From positions 1 to 11,093 of the forward strand of contig JAOZTO010000049.1 of NCBI GenBank assembly GCA_029942265.1: DNA of 11,093 nt, in the 5' to 3' direction. This DNA is from Desulfocapsa sp. Its GTDB lineage: Bacteria; Desulfobacterota; Desulfobulbia; Desulfobulbales; Desulfocapsaceae. Below the pieces are notes generated by a model that was given only the letters and a program-made list of their open reading frames with translations, made no database searches and was not told the DNA's origin. The position numbers were made by a program, and so were the translations under genes. Of the stretch, positions 1 to 7,565 are shown piece by piece; within the stretch, counting starts at the first letter, position 1; every line of letters starts with the position of its first letter.

Positions 1-58
1 CATATAGTTGATATTCCGAGGATAAAATTTTTCATTTAACGAAGAGATCGGGCCAAAA

Positions 59-81
59 GGCATTAAATCAACAGGCTCATA
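59..81. repeat. Left member of a 23-bp exact inverted repeat
   Basis: These 23 bases are the exact reverse complement of the last 23 bases of the window (11071-11093). The match stops after base 81 on the inner side. On the outer side it cannot be followed, because the partner reaches the window edge. The stretch 1-131 holds no convincing complete gene. On the minus strand one frame is open from 126 to the left edge, with an ATG at 63-61, so a divergent partial gene is possible but not demonstrated. Confidence 0.7.
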
Positions 82-131
82 TATGTTCTTTGTATCAGAA
101 AAATTAATATGCTGATAGTATTCTCTTTAAT

Positions 132-575
132 ATGTCAAAAATATCACGATTACTCAGCACTTATTCCCCATTAGGTCTTATTCGATATTTACGGATGAAA
201 GTAATGGGAAAAGAACTGCTTATCACCGGAAGCTGCCATTGTTGTGGAAACTGTTGCCGAAAAATAAATCTCGATGGAACATACGGCTGGTTACGTTCTG
301 AAAAAGAATTTTTTGAGGTATTGAAAGACTATCCTGAGTATGAACGTTTTGAAATAACCGGAAAAGATGACCAGGGATTTGTTCAATTTACCTGTAAGTG
401 GTTAACAGATGAAGGGATTTGTGTCGATCATGCAAACAGCTTAAGTATCTGTGTAAATTTTCCGGATAAGAGTCTTCACTTTTGCGGAGGGCAGTTACCT
501 TCAGGCTGTGGTTTTACACTGAATGAAGTACGACCATTTGCAAAATATTTAGAGGATGAAATCGAGGGAAAATAA
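132..575 (+). CDS. YkgJ-type cysteine-cluster protein (putative zinc/iron-chelating)
   Basis: A 147-residue, probably cytosolic, cysteine-rich protein. It carries the CxxCxxCC-like cluster that defines the YkgJ/UPF0153 family (C35, C37, C38, C41, C42). This is followed by the usual downstream pattern of a Cys-Lys-Trp-Leu segment (C88), then C97 and C107 just before an Asn-Phe-Pro, and more cysteines at C118 and C126. The family is thought to bind zinc or an iron-sulfur cluster through these residues; no reaction is firmly known. The gene ends 2 bp before the putative tRNA-queuosine glycosyltransferase, so the two are very likely co-transcribed and may work together. The ATG at 132 has no clear Shine-Dalgarno; Met22 or Met25 are alternative starts that would keep all cysteines. 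Family assignment is good, function unknown. Confidence 0.85.
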   Translation: MSKISRLLSTYSPLGLIRYLRMKVMGKELLITGSCHCCGNCCRKINLDGTYGWLRSEKEFFEVLKDYPEYERFEITGKDDQGFVQFTCKWLTDEGICVDHANSLSICVNFPDKSLHFCGGQLPSGCGFTLNEVRPFAKYLEDEIEGK

Positions 576-577
576 TC

Positions 578-1681
578 ATGAAACCACGTATTCTAATTGT
601 GGAGCCATATTATGGCGGATCGCATAAACTTTTTCTAACAGGCTTACAGAATACCATTGAGGCAGATTTTACTTTGCTTACTCTTCCAGCACGAAAATGG
701 AAAAACCGAATGCAGCTTGCAGCGTTTTGGTGTGTCAATGAAATTCAGAAAATTCCGCTTGAAAATAGAAACTTTGACACTGTGCTCTGTTCAACGTTTG
801 TTGATGTAGCGGTTTTGCGAGGCATGTTACATTCTGTTTCGGGATGGAACCAGAATGCACGCATTATTACATATTTTCATGAAAATCAATTTGCGTACCC
901 AGGCCAAATAAAAGATCCGACCATTCGACAGTTTACGGCAATAAACTTCACAACTGCCATGGCCTCTGATTTATGCGCATTTAATTCACACTACAATCTG
1001 GAGAGCTTTCTAAACGGAGTGCGAGTTTCATTGAAAAAATCTTCTGATATCAAGCTTACAGAGTGCGTTACTGAAATACGAAAAAAAAGCAGGGTACTTT
1101 ATCCAGGAATGGAATACTCTCTTATTGATCGTGAATATGCTACAGGTAAAAGGGATATAAGCGCTACTGCCTCCGTTCCTATTATTCTATGGAATCATCG
1201 TTGGGAACATGACAAAGGCCCTGAAATGTTTTTTGATGCCCTCTATTATCTACAGGAAAAAAATGTGCAATTTGGCCTTGTTGTGATGGGGGAATCCTTT
1301 GCCAATAAGCCTGAATGCTTTGCAGAAGCAGCTGTTCGACTGCAAAAGGAAATTATTCATTTCGGCTATGCTGAATCACGAGAAGAATATGTGGAAAATC
1401 TTTGCCGTTCCGATCTGATTGTTTCAACAGCCAAACATGAATTTTTTGGAATATCTGTACTTGAGGCAGTGCGTGCAGGCTGTTGTCCATTACTTCCTGA
1501 TGATCTTTCTTATCCTGAGCTGTATGGTAGTAACTATCTGTATAAGAGAGGTAAATTACGGAAAAGTTTGTTGGATAAATGTGTGGATGGCATCCAGCTA
1601 AAGAATGAACAGAGGGATAATTTAACGGATAGTTTTGATTGGAAGAACTGCAAAAAATCATACGAAAACTTTTTAATTTAA
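578..1681 (+). CDS. tRNA-queuosine alpha-mannosyltransferase-like glycosyltransferase (DUF3524/GTDC1 family)
   Basis: A 367-residue GT4-type, GT-B-fold glycosyltransferase. The N-terminal half has the family hallmark Glu-Pro-Tyr-Tyr-Gly-Gly-Ser-His (residues 9-16) and a Phe-His-Glu-Asn-Gln-x-Ala-Tyr-Pro motif (100-108). The C-terminal half has Trp-Asn-His-Arg-Trp-Glu-His-Asp-Lys (205-213), a His-x-Gly-Tyr segment (261-264) and the nucleotide-sugar site Ser-Thr-Ala-x-His-Glu-Phe-Phe-Gly (283-291) with Glu296. These match the DUF3524 family, whose human member GTDC1/QTMAN adds mannose to queuosine in the anticodon of tRNA-Asp. A bacterial role in queuosine glycosylation is inferred from that homology; donor and acceptor are not shown. 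Full length. A GAGGG ribosome site lies 9 bases before the ATG, inside the end of the YkgJ gene. No queuosine synthesis genes are in the window. Another sugar acceptor is the main alternative. Confidence 0.85.
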   Translation: MKPRILIVEPYYGGSHKLFLTGLQNTIEADFTLLTLPARKWKNRMQLAAFWCVNEIQKIPLENRNFDTVLCSTFVDVAVLRGMLHSVSGWNQNARIITYFHENQFAYPGQIKDPTIRQFTAINFTTAMASDLCAFNSHYNLESFLNGVRVSLKKSSDIKLTECVTEIRKKSRVLYPGMEYSLIDREYATGKRDISATASVPIILWNHRWEHDKGPEMFFDALYYLQEKNVQFGLVVMGESFANKPECFAEAAVRLQKEIIHFGYAESREEYVENLCRSDLIVSTAKHEFFGISVLEAVRAGCCPLLPDDLSYPELYGSNYLYKRGKLRKSLLDKCVDGIQLKNEQRDNLTDSFDWKNCKKSYENFLI

Positions 1682-1688
1682 TTGAGTA

Positions 1689-1700
1689 AGAGAGAGAGAG
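1689..1700 (+). repeat. (AG)6 dinucleotide run in the aroK ribosome-binding region
   Basis: Six AG units, continued by an imperfect purine stretch, fill most of the 26-bp gap between the glycosyltransferase stop and the aroK start at 1708. The run supplies the only Shine-Dalgarno-like sequence (GAGAG/GAGAAAG) for aroK. Purine-rich ribosome sites are common, so this may be simple sequence drift. A change in repeat number would shift the spacing of the site. Confidence 0.5.
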
Positions 1701-1707
1701 AAAGCTG

Positions 1708-2241
1708 ATGGAAACACCTGGAAAGAATATCGTTCTAGTCGGATTTATGGGAGTTGGAAAAGGAAGAACAGCAAGAATGCTTGCCAAGCAAACCGGAAAA
1801 TTTGCAGTTGATTGTGACGATCTCATTGAGAGTTATGCAAAGTTAAAGGTGAAAAAAATATTTGCCACTTCGGGGGAATCATATTTTAGAAACCTTGAAC
1901 AGCATGTTGCCGATTGGCTTGAAAAAAACGTGAGTGATACTATTATTTCCACAGGAGGAGGATTCTTTAAGGTGAACAATATTCGTGCAATTGGAACTGT
2001 GGTTTATCTCCATTCACCTTTTGCTGCAATTCTTGATTCCATCAATTCCCATCCTAAAGCTAAAAAGAAAATTAAAAAACGACCATTATTGAAAGATCTT
2101 GAAAAAGCAGAGGCACTCTTTGATGCCCGTTTACCTCAGTATCGGGAAATCGCAGATTTTGAGATACAGGTCAATGGAAAAAAATTCGAAGATGTTGCCA
2201 TGGAAATATGCAAATGTGTTGAGCATGTAAACAGTTTATAA
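1708..2241 (+). CDS. aroK: Shikimate kinase, with an atypical P-loop
   Basis: A 177-residue cytosolic P-loop kinase expected to phosphorylate shikimate with ATP in the chorismate pathway. It is of normal length for the family. The shikimate-binding signature is intact: Asp35-Cys-Asp37 followed by Ile-Glu, Gly-Glu-Ser-Tyr-Phe-Arg (R61), Gly-Gly-Gly (83-85), the lid motif Arg-Pro-Leu-Leu starting at R125, and R141 near the end. The P-loop reads Gly-Phe-Met-Gly-Val-Gly-Lys18-Gly19-Arg20-Thr21. Gly19 stands where shikimate kinases normally have the Ser/Thr that helps hold magnesium. Adenylate kinases also have Gly after this Lys, so activity is not excluded. No other aro genes are nearby. It lies 26 bp after the glycosyltransferase and 15 bp before gpmI. 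Family membership is secure; substrate is probable. Confidence 0.82.
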   Translation: METPGKNIVLVGFMGVGKGRTARMLAKQTGKFAVDCDDLIESYAKLKVKKIFATSGESYFRNLEQHVADWLEKNVSDTIISTGGGFFKVNNIRAIGTVVYLHSPFAAILDSINSHPKAKKKIKKRPLLKDLEKAEALFDARLPQYREIADFEIQVNGKKFEDVAMEICKCVEHVNSL

Positions 2242-2256
2242 CCCAGAGGATGCAAT

Positions 2257-3882
2257 ATGTCTTTATTACAATTAGAACCCCTTTCTACGTACAAACAATT
2301 TCCAGGGCCTGTGGTCACTGTTATCATGGATGGTGTAGGAATCGGTCCCAAAGAGGAAAGTAACGGTGTATATATGGCCTATACTCCAATACTTGACAAC
2401 TTGATGACAGGAAATCTTGTTACCCAAATAAAAGCGCATGGCAAAGCGGTAGGTCTTCCAACGGATAGCGATATGGGGAATTCTGAGGTTGGTCATAATG
2501 CACTAGGTGCTGGGCGGATATTTTCTCAGGGAGCAAAACTTGTCAATAAGGCTTTGCATTCTGGAAAGGTGTTTAAAGGGGAATCGTGGAGAGAAATTCA
2601 AAAGTGTGCAGAGAAGGGAGGAACGGTTCATTTTGTAGGATTAGTTTCTGATGGGAATGTTCATAGTCATATCGATCAGCTAAATATATTGCTTGATCAA
2701 TGTGTTAAGGACAATATTTTGAAAGTTCGGGTTCATGGTCTCCTTGATGGCCGTGATGTTTCCCCAAAAAGTGCTCTTGAATATTTTGTGCCACTCGAAA
2801 ATAAACTAAAGGAACAGTCCTGTAATGGCAGAGATTACTGCATTGCCTCCGGTGGCGGACGTATGGTGGTCACCATGGATCGTTATGGTGCTGACTGGGA
2901 TATAGTGAAAAAAGGTTGGGATGCCCATGTGCTTGGAATAGGACGAAAGTTTGCGTCTGCATCTGAGGCTATTCAGACTTACTATGATGAAGATCCTGAA
3001 ATGACAGATCAATATATGGATAGTTTTGTCATACAGCGAGATGGACTCCCCGTAGGCTGCATTGAGGATGGTGATGGAGTTATTCTTTTTAATTTTCGTG
3101 GAGATCGTGCCATTGAATTGTCACGCGCTTTTGATGATATAAAATTTGATTTCTTCGACAGGCAACGACACCCCAAAGTATTCTTTGCTGGAATGATGCA
3201 GTATGACGGAGATGCATTTATTCCTAAACATTATCTTGTTGAACCTCCAGCTATTAACAAAACAATGGGGGAGTATTTATGTTCTGCCGGGATACATTCG
3301 TATGCGATTTCTGAAACACAAAAGTTTGGTCATGTCACCTATTTTTGGAATGGTAATAAGTCGGGATACATAGATGAACAGTTAGAAAAATATGTTGAAA
3401 TTCAATCGGATAAGATAACCTTTGATCTTCGGCCATGGATGAAAGCATCTGAAATAACAGATAAGGTTATTGCAGCTATAGAAAGCCGAAAATACAAATT
3501 CATCCGCTTAAACTATGCCAATGGAGATATGGTTGGTCACACAGGAGTCCCAATTTCGGTGCGAATAGCTGTTGAAACAGTTGATTTGATGCTAAAGAGG
3601 ATGTTACCGGTTTTGAAAAAATCAGAAGGAATTGCTGTTATCACAGCAGATCATGGCAATGCTGATTGTATGTGGACTGATAAAAACGATAAGCGAGTAG
3701 CGATGGTTGCACACACATGTAACCCTGTTCCATTTATAGTGAAGGATTATTCAAACAGCAATCAATTGACTTTATCCGACGTGGCTAATCCAGGGCTTGC
3801 CAATGTTGCAGCTACAATTATAAATCTGCTTGGATTTAGAGCACCTGCTGAGTATGAAAAGTCTTTGATCGATGTGGAATGA
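2257..3882 (+). CDS. gpmI: 2,3-bisphosphoglycerate-independent phosphoglycerate mutase
   Basis: A 541-residue cytosolic enzyme that interconverts 3- and 2-phosphoglycerate in glycolysis and gluconeogenesis using two metal ions and a phosphoserine intermediate. The alkaline-phosphatase-like domain is marked by Asp25 (Met-Asp-Gly-Val-Gly), the catalytic serine S76 in Asp-Met-Gly-Asn-Ser-Glu-Val-Gly-His, K356, Asp424 and His428, Asp465-His466, and His486. The inserted transferase domain carries Val-His-Ser-His (135-138), Asp-Gly-Arg-Asp (164-167) and Asn-Phe-Arg-Gly-Asp-Arg (279-284). All expected catalytic and metal residues are present. It is about 25-30 residues longer than the E. coli enzyme. 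An AGAGGA ribosome site lies 7 bases before the ATG. It follows aroK by 15 bp, and the 105-bp gap after it is the longest in the operon. Confidence 0.97.
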   Translation: MSLLQLEPLSTYKQFPGPVVTVIMDGVGIGPKEESNGVYMAYTPILDNLMTGNLVTQIKAHGKAVGLPTDSDMGNSEVGHNALGAGRIFSQGAKLVNKALHSGKVFKGESWREIQKCAEKGGTVHFVGLVSDGNVHSHIDQLNILLDQCVKDNILKVRVHGLLDGRDVSPKSALEYFVPLENKLKEQSCNGRDYCIASGGGRMVVTMDRYGADWDIVKKGWDAHVLGIGRKFASASEAIQTYYDEDPEMTDQYMDSFVIQRDGLPVGCIEDGDGVILFNFRGDRAIELSRAFDDIKFDFFDRQRHPKVFFAGMMQYDGDAFIPKHYLVEPPAINKTMGEYLCSAGIHSYAISETQKFGHVTYFWNGNKSGYIDEQLEKYVEIQSDKITFDLRPWMKASEITDKVIAAIESRKYKFIRLNYANGDMVGHTGVPISVRIAVETVDLMLKRMLPVLKKSEGIAVITADHGNADCMWTDKNDKRVAMVAHTCNPVPFIVKDYSNSNQLTLSDVANPGLANVAATIINLLGFRAPAEYEKSLIDVE

Positions 3883-3908
3883 ATGATGCCGATAGTATGG
3901 AAAAATAG

Positions 3909-3931
3909 GGATTCGTAAAACAAACTCTTCA
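3909..3931. repeat. Possible remnant of the GATTCGTAAAA-type repeat end
   Basis: In the 105-bp gap between gpmI and the next gene, the sequence GGATTCGTAAAA followed two bases later by AACTCTTCA resembles the left end of the element at 8506-8679 (GGATTCGTAAAA directly followed by ACTCTTCA). It could be a decayed repeat end or chance. The rest of the gap shows only an AGGAAGGA ribosome site for the gene starting at 3988, and no clear terminator. Confidence 0.3.
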
Positions 3932-3987
3932 GCCAGCACCTGATACAGGCAAAACTGTTTATAAAGCACCAAGGAAGGAAATCCAAA

Positions 3988-5688
3988 ATGGAAGAACTCT
4001 CAAAATCACAACGTGCCAGGCTTGCAATACGTGCCTTTAAGGTTATGGCAGATGCTTTGATTCTACGTGGCTATTACAAGCCATCCGGGCGATCAGGAGA
4101 TAAGTTGTCGGAGTCGTTACAGTTGTTTGACCCTGAAATATATGGATCAATGAGTGATCATAGGATCGTTGAGTTACAGGGACTTGAATACGTGATGGAT
4201 CGTATGCCCAGAGGAATTGAGAAATGCAATCGAATAATATTAACTGCTGACGAAGATTTTCATGACACTTCTTTTGAAAAAATCACACCTCTAAAACGAC
4301 GCAGATATTCCTATAGAGTCTCGGAGAAAGAAATTTGTTTCGTTATCACCCGTGGTCTCACTGAAATTTATGACATTCTAACGCATATAACATTTTTAAA
4401 TATTGAATCAAAAAAGATTAACCAGCAGATTTCTCATAAAGAAGAGGGAGTTTGTTCTGAGTGGAACGAGCTGGGGGCTGTCGTGAATAGTGATGTTGAG
4501 CTTGATGATTCCACTCTTGATCAGGCAATCTGGAATCTTTCAATTATTCTTGGAAGGACCTATCGTGAAACACGGGAAAGTTATGAAAATTTTTCCAGAC
4601 ACCACAATAAAAACGGAAACTATAATAGTGGTCTTTTTGCTATCATTTATGAAATGGGGCAACGAATAACCGAGGAATCTCAATCCAAAGACAGCATGTT
4701 GACTATCTATTTCACACCTACATTGCGTGATATGATCGGGCGTCATAAATATGCTACCCTCTGGGCAAGAAATGTGAAGAGAAATCTCCTGTCATTAGGG
4801 TTTCAAAATAGTCCTATCCATGTTGTGAGTGCCAATATGCATTCAATGAAAAATATTCTTTATGGAGCTGGATTCCTAAAAGATAAAGGGAAGAATATTC
4901 CTGAACATATCTATGACATGATAGGAGAGCTTCGAGGATTTGACACTGAAATATGTAACTATGCGTCTAACTTTGGGTTTACATTTTTAGAGGATACTTC
5001 TGAATCCAATATAGATGTAATGGTTTTTGATATTTCAAAAATGACAGATACTCAATTGCATCCTTCGATTCAATGGAACCGTGATTATATTGCAAAGGAA
5101 AAACCTGTCATTGTAGTCATCGATTACGCTTTTGGCGCACAAGCCTTCGATATTTTGGACGAGTTGCTTTGCCCTTGTGAGTTTGATGGCCTTACTGCTA
5201 CGTTCTCTATCCAATCCATTAATATAATGGGAAAGGCTGGCACACTTCCTGGTAAAAAAGGAGATATTATGTTAGCCACAGCCCACGTCATGGAAGGAAC
5301 TCCTAACAACTATATAGTCAATAATGATCTTAGTGTCAGTGACTTTGATGAGAACTACCCGATTCATGTAGGCCCTATGGTAACAGTACTTGGTACTTCT
5401 TTACAGAATAGAGATGTGCTGTCCAGGTTTCACACCTCAAGCTGGAAGGCTGTTGGGCTTGAAATGGAAGGTGGTCATTATCAACGTGCCATTAGTGCAG
5501 CTATTATTCAAGGACATGTTTCCAGTGATATAAAAACTCGTTACGCCTACTATGCCTCCGATAATCCATTAAATATTGGTGAAACACTCGCATCGGGATC
5601 ACTTGGCGACTATGGTGTTGTTCCTACATATATGATCACAAAAGTCATTCTTGAAAAAATTGTAAATCCTTCTTTGTCTAGTATATGA
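3988..5688 (+). CDS. Two-domain protein with C-terminal nucleoside phosphorylase/nucleosidase-like domain (probably DUF6909)
   Basis: A 566-residue, apparently cytosolic protein without a signal peptide or membrane segment. Residues 1 to about 370 resemble nothing I can assign beyond a likely DUF6909 family match. Residues about 373-560 look like the nucleoside phosphorylase/nucleosidase fold: a hydrophobic strand ending in Asp379 (Val-Ile-Val-Val-Ile-Asp), Gly-Lys-Ala-Gly-Thr-Leu followed by Lys-Gly-Asp-Ile (415-427), the Glu492-Met-Glu494-Gly motif that in MTA/SAH and AMP nucleosidases contacts the ribose, and Ser-Asp525 in the place of their catalytic Asp. A nucleotide or nucleoside substrate is therefore inferred; the reaction is unknown. 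An AGGAAGGA ribosome site precedes the ATG by about 8 bases. Its TGA overlaps the ATG of the sensor kinase, so the two are likely made together. Confidence 0.75.
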   Translation: MEELSKSQRARLAIRAFKVMADALILRGYYKPSGRSGDKLSESLQLFDPEIYGSMSDHRIVELQGLEYVMDRMPRGIEKCNRIILTADEDFHDTSFEKITPLKRRRYSYRVSEKEICFVITRGLTEIYDILTHITFLNIESKKINQQISHKEEGVCSEWNELGAVVNSDVELDDSTLDQAIWNLSIILGRTYRETRESYENFSRHHNKNGNYNSGLFAIIYEMGQRITEESQSKDSMLTIYFTPTLRDMIGRHKYATLWARNVKRNLLSLGFQNSPIHVVSANMHSMKNILYGAGFLKDKGKNIPEHIYDMIGELRGFDTEICNYASNFGFTFLEDTSESNIDVMVFDISKMTDTQLHPSIQWNRDYIAKEKPVIVVIDYAFGAQAFDILDELLCPCEFDGLTATFSIQSINIMGKAGTLPGKKGDIMLATAHVMEGTPNNYIVNNDLSVSDFDENYPIHVGPMVTVLGTSLQNRDVLSRFHTSSWKAVGLEMEGGHYQRAISAAIIQGHVSSDIKTRYAYYASDNPLNIGETLASGSLGDYGVVPTYMITKVILEKIVNPSLSSI

Positions 5689-7511
5689 AATTTTTAAAAC
5701 GACAATATCTTGCTACGGTTTCCCCTCTTGTTTTAGCCGCTGCCTTTAGTCTGCTTGGCGTTATTATATCAGTTTTTGCTGTCAATAATTATCAACGTGA
5801 CAAGGCTTTAATGACAGATATTCTACTTGAAAAAGGAGTCACTCTGATACGGTTTGTTGCGTCTAGCGCTAGAAATTCTTTATATTCTGGTCTTCGCAAA
5901 GGCCAGAATATCGCAGATCTTTGGCCTGGAAGCGTACAAAGAGTTTTGGAACATGCCTCCGAGCATCCAGGAGTTACCTTTCTTGCTCTTGTGGATAGCA
6001 AGGGAGTTATATTGGCAAATTCAATCCCTGAAGAACGTGAGAGGAAGGTCACAATTGATACACAGGATTTCCTTGCAGCACTTGATACTGATCCTACAGA
6101 TGCCAGAACATATAATTTTCGCATTAATAAAGACAATTCAGTATTTCAGGTCGCCGCATTTTTTCCACCCATGGGAAAACGATTCCAGAAGCAAGCTGTA
6201 TCGATACAGTCCGGTCTTGGCAAACATGGTGAAATGGGAAACCGTATGATGCGTCAACGATCCGTAAATTCAAAATGGCATAAAGAAATTGAAGCCCTGA
6301 ACAGCGAGGAATACGTAATTCTTGTTGAGCTTGATATGAATCAGTTCAACGAACGACTTCAACGGAAAAAACTTGAGATTATTATCTTGTCAATTGTGTT
6401 GCTGTTGATCGGTTTTGGCGGATGGCTTTCCATTCTAACTCTTGAAGGATTAAAAGGTTCACAGAGCCGATTGAGGAGGGTTGAAGCCTTCAGTGATATA
6501 CTTATATCTTCTCTGCCAATTGGTCTTATAGCCACTGACATTGATGGTGGAATTATCGTTTACAACAAGTTTTCACAAGAACTTACTGGTGTTAGTGAAC
6601 AGCAGGCACTTGGCGGAGATGCTGAAGTTTTTGCTGGTATGCCTGATATTTATTCAGCCTTTACCGCTTTAGAGGAACCGAAAAAACAGATTTATCAAAA
6701 AGAAGTACAATTGATCAGCGATACTGGAGAGCAGCATACTGTGCAACTTAGTCGGCTTTCTATTGTTGGTGACGATAAATCTCGTGTTGGCGTTTTGCTG
6801 ATAATGCAGGATTTGAGTCAGGTTAAAAAACTTGAGAAGGATCTCAGGAGGAGTGAGAGGCTTGCAGCACTAGGAAAAATGGCAGCAGGTGTTGCACATG
6901 AACTTCGTAATCCACTCAGCTCAATAAAAGGTTTGGCACTGGTTTTACAGTCACGCTTTACAGGAGAAAACCAGGATAGAGAGACGGCCACTATTCTTGT
7001 CCAGGAGGTGGAACGTCTTAACCGGAGTATTTCTGAATTGCTCGATTATGCAAGGCCACAAACATTACAGAAGATTGAGTTGGATCTGCATAATCTATTG
7101 AATAAGGCACTCTCGTTGCTGTCTATTGATGCGGAAGCTTCTGCTGTGAAGATAGCTACTGATTTTCAGGAAAAACTTCCAACGCTTCAAGCTGACGCAG
7201 ATAAGATGAACCAAGTGTTTCTTAATCTCTTTTTGAATGCTATTCAGGCAATGGAATCAGGTGGGACTCTGTCTGTTTCTACAATAACAACTGAACGTAG
7301 TGTTAAGATAATGATAGCTGATACAGGCTGTGGCATAGAAACGCAGGATTTAGGGCGTATTTTTGATCCTTATTTTACAACCAAACCTGAAGGAACTGGT
7401 CTGGGAATGGCGATGTCTTCAAAAATTGTAGAAGAACATGGTGGTAGTATAACGCTTACATCAGAGATCAATCAGGGAACTCTAGTTGTTGTTGAGATTC
7501 CCAGATTTTGA
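5685..7511 (+). CDS. Membrane sensor histidine kinase with PAS domain (NtrB/ZraS-like)
   Basis: A 608-residue inner-membrane kinase. Two membrane segments (about 13-35 and 231-252) enclose a periplasmic sensor region of about 195 residues; Val-Asp-Ser-Lys-Gly-Val-Ile-Leu-Ala-Asn (103-112) is typical of Cache/PDC-like sensors. A PAS domain follows (about 265-378). The HisKA domain has the phospho-acceptor His405 in Ala-His-Glu-Leu-Arg-Asn-Pro. The ATPase domain has the N box around Asn514 and Asn518, the G1 motif Asp546-Thr-Gly-Cys-Gly, Phe-Asp-Pro-Tyr-Phe-Thr-Thr-Lys (560-567) and Gly-Thr-Gly-Leu-Gly (570-574). All are intact. This architecture usually partners a sigma-54 type NtrC-family regulator, but none is in the window. 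The ATG shares an ATGA overlap with the upstream stop and has no ribosome site, pointing to translational coupling. The stimulus is unknown. Confidence 0.93.
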   Translation: MKFLKRQYLATVSPLVLAAAFSLLGVIISVFAVNNYQRDKALMTDILLEKGVTLIRFVASSARNSLYSGLRKGQNIADLWPGSVQRVLEHASEHPGVTFLALVDSKGVILANSIPEERERKVTIDTQDFLAALDTDPTDARTYNFRINKDNSVFQVAAFFPPMGKRFQKQAVSIQSGLGKHGEMGNRMMRQRSVNSKWHKEIEALNSEEYVILVELDMNQFNERLQRKKLEIIILSIVLLLIGFGGWLSILTLEGLKGSQSRLRRVEAFSDILISSLPIGLIATDIDGGIIVYNKFSQELTGVSEQQALGGDAEVFAGMPDIYSAFTALEEPKKQIYQKEVQLISDTGEQHTVQLSRLSIVGDDKSRVGVLLIMQDLSQVKKLEKDLRRSERLAALGKMAAGVAHELRNPLSSIKGLALVLQSRFTGENQDRETATILVQEVERLNRSISELLDYARPQTLQKIELDLHNLLNKALSLLSIDAEASAVKIATDFQEKLPTLQADADKMNQVFLNLFLNAIQAMESGGTLSVSTITTERSVKIMIADTGCGIETQDLGRIFDPYFTTKPEGTGLGMAMSSKIVEEHGGSITLTSEINQGTLVVVEIPRF

Positions 7512-7519
7512 GAAGGTAT

Positions 7520-7565
7520 CAGTTGTCAGTGTTCAGTAACTGATAACTGACAACTGATAACTGAC
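7520..7565. repeat. Palindrome plus 14-bp tandem repeat between convergent genes
   Basis: Arms 7520-7537 and 7539-7556 are 18-base inverted repeats with two mismatches, centred on base 7538. Bases 7538-7551 and 7552-7565 are two identical, directly adjacent copies of AACTGATAACTGAC. The second copy ends immediately before the stop codon of the leftward gene. There is no T-tract, so it is not a standard intrinsic terminator. A stem here could still end or protect both converging transcripts, and it may also be a dispersed genomic repeat. Confidence 0.7.

Noticed and set aside
1..39. Possible 3' end of an upstream rightward gene (open frame to a TAA at 37-39)
   Set aside because: Twelve codons at the window edge are too few to support a gene.
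1353..1826. 157-codon open frame on the minus strand across the glycosyltransferase and aroK
   Set aside because: It lies opposite two clearly conserved genes, has a random-looking composition and no ribosome site; it is a shadow frame.
3883..3987. Internal promoter or terminator between gpmI and the next gene
   Set aside because: No -35/-10 pair with proper spacing and no stem with a T-tract was visible.
5854..6249. 131-codon open frame in another frame of the sensor kinase gene
   Set aside because: The kinase frame has intact domains throughout; this is an overlapping shadow with no start signal.
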